Below are positions 5,592 through 10,030 of a stretch of 10,030 bases of DNA, piece by piece. Position numbers and translations under genes: made by a program. Source of the DNA: Methylococcaceae bacterium NSP1-2 (GTDB taxonomy: Bacteria; Pseudomonadota; Gammaproteobacteria; Methylococcales; Methylomonadaceae); assembly GCA_002256685.1 (NCBI GenBank), contig NQJH01000053.1, forward strand, positions 1-10,030, read 5' to 3'. Under the pieces are notes generated by a model. That model saw only the letters and a list, made by a program, of their open reading frames with translations, made no database searches and was not told where the DNA came from. Within the stretch, counting starts at the first letter, position 1. Each line of letters starts with the position of its first letter.

Positions 5592-8500
5592 TGATCAGAT
5601 CTCCGATAACCATAAATATTTTTTTCAAAGAAGGTATCTAGTCGCTCTCCGATACCTGTCAAACCTTTCAATTCTATTTGGAAGAAAATGCCATTCTGCG
5701 CTTTACCCTGTGCAATTGACTGATTAGTTCCCGCCGCAACAAGCCCTGTATCATTAACAATACTGCTGAGATAGTGTCGCCCAATAACACGAAAACGCCA
5801 GCAACAGTTTTCTTTTTCAACACCAAAAAAGCCTTCTTGGGTTCGATTATAGAGCATCGAATATTGCCAACGTCCGACTACAGACCAGTCATCATAGATG
5901 GGCCAATGCGCTGACACGTCGCTCTGAATAATATCATCCTGTCTATCCGGTATTTGTGGATTTTTCCGATAATAGTAACCGGCATTAATAATTTCATTAG
6001 GCTGATTGATAAAATGAATCGCTGCTTTGCCTCGCGTAAACTGACTGATATATTTACCTTGAGTAGTATCCTTAACACTCGGATCCCATTGCAGACCGGT
6101 ATCAACTGAGATGTGATCGGTCAATTGACTACTCAACTCAGCGATAATCGGCGATGTGAAATTGGTTTCTACGGGCGTATTCGCAGTGACCTTTCTATCT
6201 TGGAAATATAAAATATCCCCGATACTCAATTTTAATTTTTCTTGACCGGTGGAAGAATCAACTAAGCGCGAAGTTAACGCCACCGATAACTGATTAGCAT
6301 CCTGTATTCTATCGAGACCCGCAAAACGATTTTCTCGAAACAAACTAGCAAACACAAAATCGTATTGCGCGGTATCAAACAGCGGAATGTTGCGTTGATC
6401 TTTATAGGGAATGTATAAATAAAACAGCCTTGGTTCTAGGGTATGTAACATCGGCGACCCACCCAGATTTACGTTTTTCTCAAAAAACATGCCGCTATCT
6501 AATGACGCAATAGGCAAGGTTCGAGAAATATTCCCCGGTGATCCAGCGACTGCTTGCTTGCTTAAAAAGTACTCAGTGTGCTGTAAAGACAGTTTAGGGG
6601 TAATAAATGCACTGGCAGTTTGAAAGGGAATACTCACAGACGGTTTAATATTAAGCCGCTCTCCATTCACTTGATCACCGTGCTGAAAATAAACCGATTC
6701 ACTTTCAGTCGCCACATCTATTGGCACGACAGTCTTGAAAGAATGATTCAAATTCAGGTTGATTTGTGGCAATCGTCGATAAGGAAGTACCGTGGGGGCT
6801 GAGGTAACTGCTTGATAATTGTCCGCTCTCGCGACAAGAGACACGCCTTCTCTGATATAGCTCACATCCGCCGCACTTCTCAGATAGCTGAAATTAGGTA
6901 AGCTCAAGGCATTACCCAGTTCAGAAAAATAATTTTTATCAGATATATAATTCAAATCTACATTTGAACTGATATGCGGTGTGAATACAGTTTGATTTGT
7001 AACCGCACCCAGATAGCGTGGTTTATGTAGCTGGGTATCATTAGGTAAATATTCAAATTTAACAGCACCTTTGGTCATTTCCGTTAAATAACGGAAATCA
7101 CCACCCAGCAACAGACCTCTATTTGTTAAATAACGCGGCGTAAAAGTCGCGTCATAATTAGGGGCAATATTCCAGTAATAAGGTGTGTAAATACCAACAC
7201 CCGCTTGTTGCGTATAGTGGAGTGATGGCGGCAGAAAACCAGTCGTCCGTCTATCGTCAGTCGGAAAAGAGAGATACGGTGTATAGAAGACAGGCACGCC
7301 TTTGAATTCAACCCACGCATTTTTAACGGCACCTTTACCGGTCACATCATTTAACTTCAGTTCAGAGGCATGAAGCACCCAGTCCTGATTACCCGGGCGA
7401 CAACTGGTATAAGCAACATCTTTGTAACGCGAAAAGGTTTTACTGTCGCGATAAACGACTTTCGAGCTACCTCTCAGATGCGTGGCTGGCGAAATAAACA
7501 GTGCATCTCGAAGTTTAGATTGATCAGAGGCTAATTTCATTGACGCTGAGCGACCATATAACGCTAACTCTTCTTCGTTGTAATACACGTCACCGTTTAA
7601 ATCCAAGGTTTGCGAAACACTGTCATAGTTAGCGATATGTGATAACGAATGCTGATCACCACGATTTATTTCCACATTACCTAAATAACGACCGATTTCA
7701 TTATCAAATATTTCACCAAAATCTGAGGTAAGCTCTAGTGGCGCAGTCTCGCGCGATCCTTTTTTGGAGACAAACACCGGCTTTACTTTTTGTGGAGAGT
7801 CACAAATTTCCCAAGGGTCATATGGCAACTTTGATGTTAATGTCTCGAAGGTTTGTTCTTGTGTCGTATCAAAAGCGGGGTCTAACAAACGCATCTCATA
7901 AGTATTGGCGTTAAGTGCCTTAACTGGACGCGCTTGCCCTTTAGGGTCAGTACCGACCAACTGGCAATTCCAATTGTCATCCTGATTATCCCCATCACAA
8001 TTCCAACCTGAATACTTAGTGGCGACACTACTAGGCGGCTTTACACGATCTGAGGTAGGAAGATGAATAGGCGATGAGGCAGATTCACTGCTTTCGTCTT
8101 TTTCTGAGGTAGCAGATTCAGTCGCTTGCGCATTTTCATCGACCACAGGTTCATCGTCTGGCTTAGTACGCTGAGCGGTTGCAGGAGCTTCATTTACCAC
8201 AGGCTCATCATTTGGCTTAGTGCGCTGAGCAGTTGCAGGGGCTTCATTCACCACATCATAATTTGGCTTAGTACGCTGAGCGGTTGCAGGGGCTTCATTC
8301 ACCACATCATAATTTGGCTTAGTGCGCTGAACGGTTGCAGGAGCTTCATTCACCACATCATAATTTGGCTTAGTGCGTTGAACGGTGACAGGAGCTTCAT
8401 CCGGCTCGTCATTCGGCTCTACTAGCGCAGGTTGAATTCTTTTTGCGGGCAGAGATTCAGTAGGAAAATTAGAGTTATCGGTCTTAGTGCTGGGTTTTTC

Positions 8501-8623
8501 ATCCCCCACACAAAGCCACTCTTTGGTGTCTTTATTCTGCTCACAATCCCACGCTGAGTCATTAGCAAAGCTAATAGGTGCATACAATAAGGGCAAAAAA
8601 ACCAGAGATAATCGACGGTGCAT
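5588..8623 (-). CDS. lptD: LPS-assembly outer-membrane protein LptD, with extended repeat-bearing N-terminus
   Basis: LptD with LptE forms the outer-membrane translocon that inserts lipopolysaccharide into the outer leaflet. Numbering is from the ATG at 8623 (1011 residues; E. coli has 784). A TTG two codons upstream is possible, but the ATG gives a clean signal peptide (1-20, MHRRLSLVFLPLLYAPISFA); no strong Shine-Dalgarno decides. Residues 21-240 are an acidic, low-complexity extension holding five tandem repeats (76-162) and two Trp/Cys modules (25-38 and 207-220). The LptA-like jellyroll covers about 295-435, and the beta-barrel follows (GVPVFYTPYLSFP, YTPYYWNIAPNYDATFTPRY, HTLEPRLFYLYIPY, FAGLDRI). 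Cys274, Cys408 (YTSCRPG) and the adjacent Cys940-Cys941 correspond to the cysteines of the two interdomain disulfides known in E. coli. The stop overlaps the surA start, so the chaperone is made with its client. Confidence 0.96.
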   Translation of the reverse strand: MHRRLSLVFLPLLYAPISFANDSAWDCEQNKDTKEWLCVGDEKPSTKTDNSNFPTESLPAKRIQPALVEPNDEPDEAPVTVQRTKPNYDVVNEAPATVQRTKPNYDVVNEAPATAQRTKPNYDVVNEAPATAQRTKPNDEPVVNEAPATAQRTKPDDEPVVDENAQATESATSEKDESSESASSPIHLPTSDRVKPPSSVATKYSGWNCDGDNQDDNWNCQLVGTDPKGQARPVKALNANTYEMRLLDPAFDTTQEQTFETLTSKLPYDPWEICDSPQKVKPVFVSKKGSRETAPLELTSDFGEIFDNEIGRYLGNVEINRGDQHSLSHIANYDSVSQTLDLNGDVYYNEEELALYGRSASMKLASDQSKLRDALFISPATHLRGSSKVVYRDSKTFSRYKDVAYTSCRPGNQDWVLHASELKLNDVTGKGAVKNAWVEFKGVPVFYTPYLSFPTDDRRTTGFLPPSLHYTQQAGVGIYTPYYWNIAPNYDATFTPRYLTNRGLLLGGDFRYLTEMTKGAVKFEYLPNDTQLHKPRYLGAVTNQTVFTPHISSNVDLNYISDKNYFSELGNALSLPNFSYLRSAADVSYIREGVSLVARADNYQAVTSAPTVLPYRRLPQINLNLNHSFKTVVPIDVATESESVYFQHGDQVNGERLNIKPSVSIPFQTASAFITPKLSLQHTEYFLSKQAVAGSPGNISRTLPIASLDSGMFFEKNVNLGGSPMLHTLEPRLFYLYIPYKDQRNIPLFDTAQYDFVFASLFRENRFAGLDRIQDANQLSVALTSRLVDSSTGQEKLKLSIGDILYFQDRKVTANTPVETNFTSPIIAELSSQLTDHISVDTGLQWDPSVKDTTQGKYISQFTRGKAAIHFINQPNEIINAGYYYRKNPQIPDRQDDIIQSDVSAHWPIYDDWSVVGRWQYSMLYNRTQEGFFGVEKENCCWRFRVIGRHYLSSIVNDTGLVAAGTNQSIAQGKAQNGIFFQIELKGLTGIGERLDTFFEKNIYGYRRSDQ
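7964..8005 (-). other. Second Trp/Cys module in LptD N-terminus
   Basis: Residues 207-220 of LptD read W-N-C, eight residues, then W-N-C. The same pattern, W-D-C, eight residues, W-L-C, occurs at residues 25-38 (8510-8551), directly after the signal peptide. The Cys-Cys distance is 11 in both. A single related module (Y-D-C ... W-A-C) follows the signal peptide of Pseudomonas LptD, as I recall it. Here it appears duplicated, with the repeat tract between the copies. Whether each pair forms a local disulfide is unknown. Confidence 0.7.
8138..8398 (-). repeat. In-frame tandem repeat, 3 x 51 bp plus 2 x 54 bp, inside lptD
   Basis: Five head-to-tail units encode EAPxTxQRTKPNYDVVN (three units of 17 residues, 8246-8398) and EAPATAQRTKPxDEPVVN/D (two units of 18 residues, 8138-8245). 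The units are also nearly identical at the DNA level, so recent slippage or unequal recombination is likely. A degenerate partial unit (EPNDEPDEAP) precedes them. Unit lengths are multiples of three, so copy-number changes keep lptD in frame. The tract is proline-rich, charged and free of predicted structure, and lies in the periplasmic segment ahead of the jellyroll. It acts most simply as a flexible spacer. Confidence 0.95.
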
Positions 8624-8664
8624 AGGCAATATAAGTTTAGTTGCGTAATTAGTTGGTAAATCGC

Positions 8665-8694
8665 ATAAAATGCTGATTTATCATTTTACCTCAA
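8665..8694 (-). promoter_or_regulatory. Possible promoter for the lptD operon
   Basis: On the minus strand TTGAGG (8689-8694) and TTTTAT (8665-8670) are 18 bases apart, each 4/6 to consensus. Initiation near 8657 would leave a leader of about 34 bases before the lptD ATG. The -35 overlaps that proposed for amgK on the other strand, which would make the two units compete for polymerase. The match is modest. I see no good sigma-E-type site, although lptD is sigma-E controlled in E. coli. Confidence 0.3.
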
Positions 8695-8713
8695 TTCACT
8701 ACTGCGTTATAAC
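8685..8713 (+). promoter_or_regulatory. Possible promoter for amgK-murU
   Basis: TTTACC (8685-8690) and TATAAC (8708-8713) are 17 bases apart, matching consensus at 4/6 and 5/6. Initiation near 8720 would place the first amgK ATG only about 12 bases into the transcript. That agrees with the absence of a Shine-Dalgarno sequence before 8732, or else favours a later start codon such as 8735 or 8762. The evidence is box match and position. Confidence 0.45.
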
Positions 8714-8731
8714 TTATCTAATCAAAACATC

Positions 8732-9715
8732 ATGATGATTGAAGACTTAAGAACCATTGCCATGCTCGACTGGCTTGAAAATGACTTATTATTGACTATT
8801 AACGACTGTGCTTTGGCATCCAGTGACGCTAGCTTTCGCCGTTATTTTAGAGTCAAAACCCCAGAAGGATCGTTCGTTATCATGGACGCGCCACCTGAAA
8901 AAGAGCAACTAGCCCCCTTTATTCGTATTGCTAACTTAATGGCGAATGCCCAGCTTCATGTGCCTGCTATTTTCCAACAAAATTTAGTTGACGGTTTTTT
9001 ATTGCTGGAAGATTTAGGTTCGCAAAATTTGTTAGATAAAATTAACAATCATAATGCTGATAGCTTATATCAACCTGCTTTTGACAGCTTATTCAATCTG
9101 CAAACAAAAACCCAGTTAGCCAATAGCAATCTACCGCGTTATGACCAAGCACTGCTGGAACGAGAACTGGATATTTTTGAAGAATGGTTTTTAGGGCAGT
9201 ATTTAGATATTGAAATCCCCGTATCACTGTGGCAAAGCGTCCGCTCACTGCTCATTAATTCGGCTTTAGAGCAACCCATTACTTGTGTACACCGTGATTA
9301 TCATTCTCGCAATTTGATGGTGCTGAATAACAATGGATTAGGCGTTATTGATTTTCAAGATGCAGTCATCGGTCCTATTACTTACGATTTGGTGTCATTA
9401 TTGCGTGATTGTTATATCGATTGGGATGTTGAACAAGTAGAACGCTGGATGACGGCTTACTATCAGCGATTACAACAAGCTGAGTTAATTCAATGCGAGT
9501 TGAGCCAATTTAAACGCTGGTTTGATTTAATGGGAATGCAACGACATCTTAAAGCCATTGGTATTTTTTCGCGGCTCAATTTTAGAGATAGCAAACCTAA
9601 TTATCTGGACGACATTCCACGCACATTAAATTATGTCACCACGCAAGCCGCCGCCTATCCAGAGCTAGCTGAATTCAGTGCGTTTCTTAATGAATATGTA
9701 TTGCCCGCTCTATGA
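8732..9715 (+). CDS. amgK: N-acetylmuramate/N-acetylglucosamine anomeric kinase AmgK
   Basis: AmgK phosphorylates MurNAc (and GlcNAc) at the anomeric carbon in the cytoplasm. It feeds a cell-wall recycling route that bypasses de novo UDP-MurNAc synthesis and, in Pseudomonas, lowers fosfomycin sensitivity. The 327-residue product has the aminoglycoside-phosphotransferase fold and matches Pseudomonas AmgK along its length. SSDASFRRYFR (30-40) and SFVIMDAPP (47-55) form the N-lobe nucleotide region. CVHRDYHSRNL (185-195) is the catalytic loop with Asp189 and Asn194. VIDFQDAVIGPITYDL (205-220) carries the metal-binding Asp207. The MGMQRHLKAIGIFSRL stretch (267-282) is typical of this subfamily rather than of antibiotic kinases. 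Starts at 8732 and 8735 are adjacent ATGs; neither has a Shine-Dalgarno, and Met11 (8762) is a third option. It is divergent from lptD and overlaps murU by four bases. Confidence 0.94.
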   Translation: MMIEDLRTIAMLDWLENDLLLTINDCALASSDASFRRYFRVKTPEGSFVIMDAPPEKEQLAPFIRIANLMANAQLHVPAIFQQNLVDGFLLLEDLGSQNLLDKINNHNADSLYQPAFDSLFNLQTKTQLANSNLPRYDQALLERELDIFEEWFLGQYLDIEIPVSLWQSVRSLLINSALEQPITCVHRDYHSRNLMVLNNNGLGVIDFQDAVIGPITYDLVSLLRDCYIDWDVEQVERWMTAYYQRLQQAELIQCELSQFKRWFDLMGMQRHLKAIGIFSRLNFRDSKPNYLDDIPRTLNYVTTQAAAYPELAEFSAFLNEYVLPAL

Positions 9716-10030
9716 AAGCCATGATTTTAGCCGCAGGACGCGGCGAAAGAATGCGTCCACTAACCGATCACACACCCAAACCTTTGTTATTAGTCGCTGG
9801 AAAACCGATTATTGTTCACACCATCACGCAATTAGTGACAGCAGGTTTTACCGATATTGTTATTAATCATGCTCATTTAGGCGAACAAATCGAAGCCACA
9901 CTCGGCAATGGTCAAGAGCTAGGTGCGAGCATTCACTATTCGCCCGAAGGTGAGCAAGGCTTAGAAACCGCTGGTGGCATTATTAACGCCCTGCCCTTAC
10001 TCGGTGATGAGCCATTTTTAGTAGTGAATG
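9712..10030 (+). CDS. murU: N-acetylmuramate alpha-1-phosphate uridylyltransferase MurU, 3' part beyond window
   Basis: MurU converts the MurNAc-1-phosphate made by AmgK, with UTP, into UDP-MurNAc, returning recycled muramate to peptidoglycan synthesis. The 106 codons visible are about half of the usual length (roughly 220 residues). They begin MKAMILAAGRGERMRPLTDH, with the sugar-nucleotidyltransferase signature G-x-G-x-R-M-R-P and Lys23 of the TPKPL segment. GKPIIVHTI (30-38) and LETAGGI (84-90), the sugar/nucleotide contact region, follow. The window ends at FLVVN, just where the metal-binding Gly-Asp would be expected. The ATG shares ATGA with the amgK stop, a coupling junction. Pairing with amgK separates this call from other nucleotidyltransferases such as the RmlA or GlmU families. 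Confidence 0.93.
   Translation, partial: MKAMILAAGRGERMRPLTDHTPKPLLLVAGKPIIVHTITQLVTAGFTDIVINHAHLGEQIEATLGNGQELGASIHYSPEGEQGLETAGGIINALPLLGDEPFLVVN

Noticed and set aside
8138..8398. CRISPR array
   Set aside because: The repeats are contiguous coding units in frame, with no unique spacers between them.
8126..8425. Plus-strand 99-codon open frame with repeated RSFIHHIIIWLSAL units
   Set aside because: It is the antisense reading of the tandem repeat within lptD; the lptD frame has clear homology and the repeat explains the open frame.
8627..8629. TTG two codons upstream of the lptD ATG as start
   Set aside because: It adds only Met-Pro before a complete signal peptide, and there is no better ribosome-binding site; the ATG at 8623 is preferred.

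Overview
The window reads as a stretch of a gammaproteobacterial chromosome. SurA, LptD with its Cys-Cys pair, the fused two-subunit transhydrogenase, and AmgK/MurU divergent from lptD (an arrangement I recall from Pseudomonas) all point that way. Base composition is moderately AT-rich. The genus cannot be fixed from the sequence; a sulfur-oxidiser or methanotroph-like gammaproteobacterium is a guess.

Layout from left to right. Positions 1-2771 (minus strand) hold pntA-pntB, the proton-translocating NAD(P) transhydrogenase; pntB runs off the left edge and lacks about its last 50 residues. Positions 2772-3065 hold a good sigma70-type promoter for pntAB, an AT-rich upstream region, a 14-bp hairpin and one arm of a REP-like palindrome. 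Positions 3066-3515 (minus) encode a small retropepsin-like 'ATP-dependent zinc protease' family protein standing alone. Positions 3516-3682 are dominated by a REP-like palindrome. Positions 3683-8623 (minus) are a tightly overlapped operon read as lptD, surA, then a gene for a free-standing DbpA-type RNA-binding domain. From 8732 (plus) come amgK and murU, which overlap by 4 bases; murU runs off the right edge.

Working together: LptD is the outer-membrane LPS translocon and SurA is the periplasmic chaperone/isomerase that helps fold such beta-barrels. AmgK and MurU carry out cell-wall sugar recycling, from MurNAc to UDP-MurNAc. The right half is therefore an envelope-biogenesis block divided by one short divergent intergenic region. 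The left half is redox/NADPH metabolism.

No wholly new system is evident. The points most worth a second look are: the DbpA RNA-binding domain without a helicase core, occupying the place after surA where pdxA often sits; a five-copy tandem repeat in the N-terminal part of LptD, lying between two equally spaced Trp/Cys modules; and REP-like arms in inverted orientation on both sides of the protease gene.
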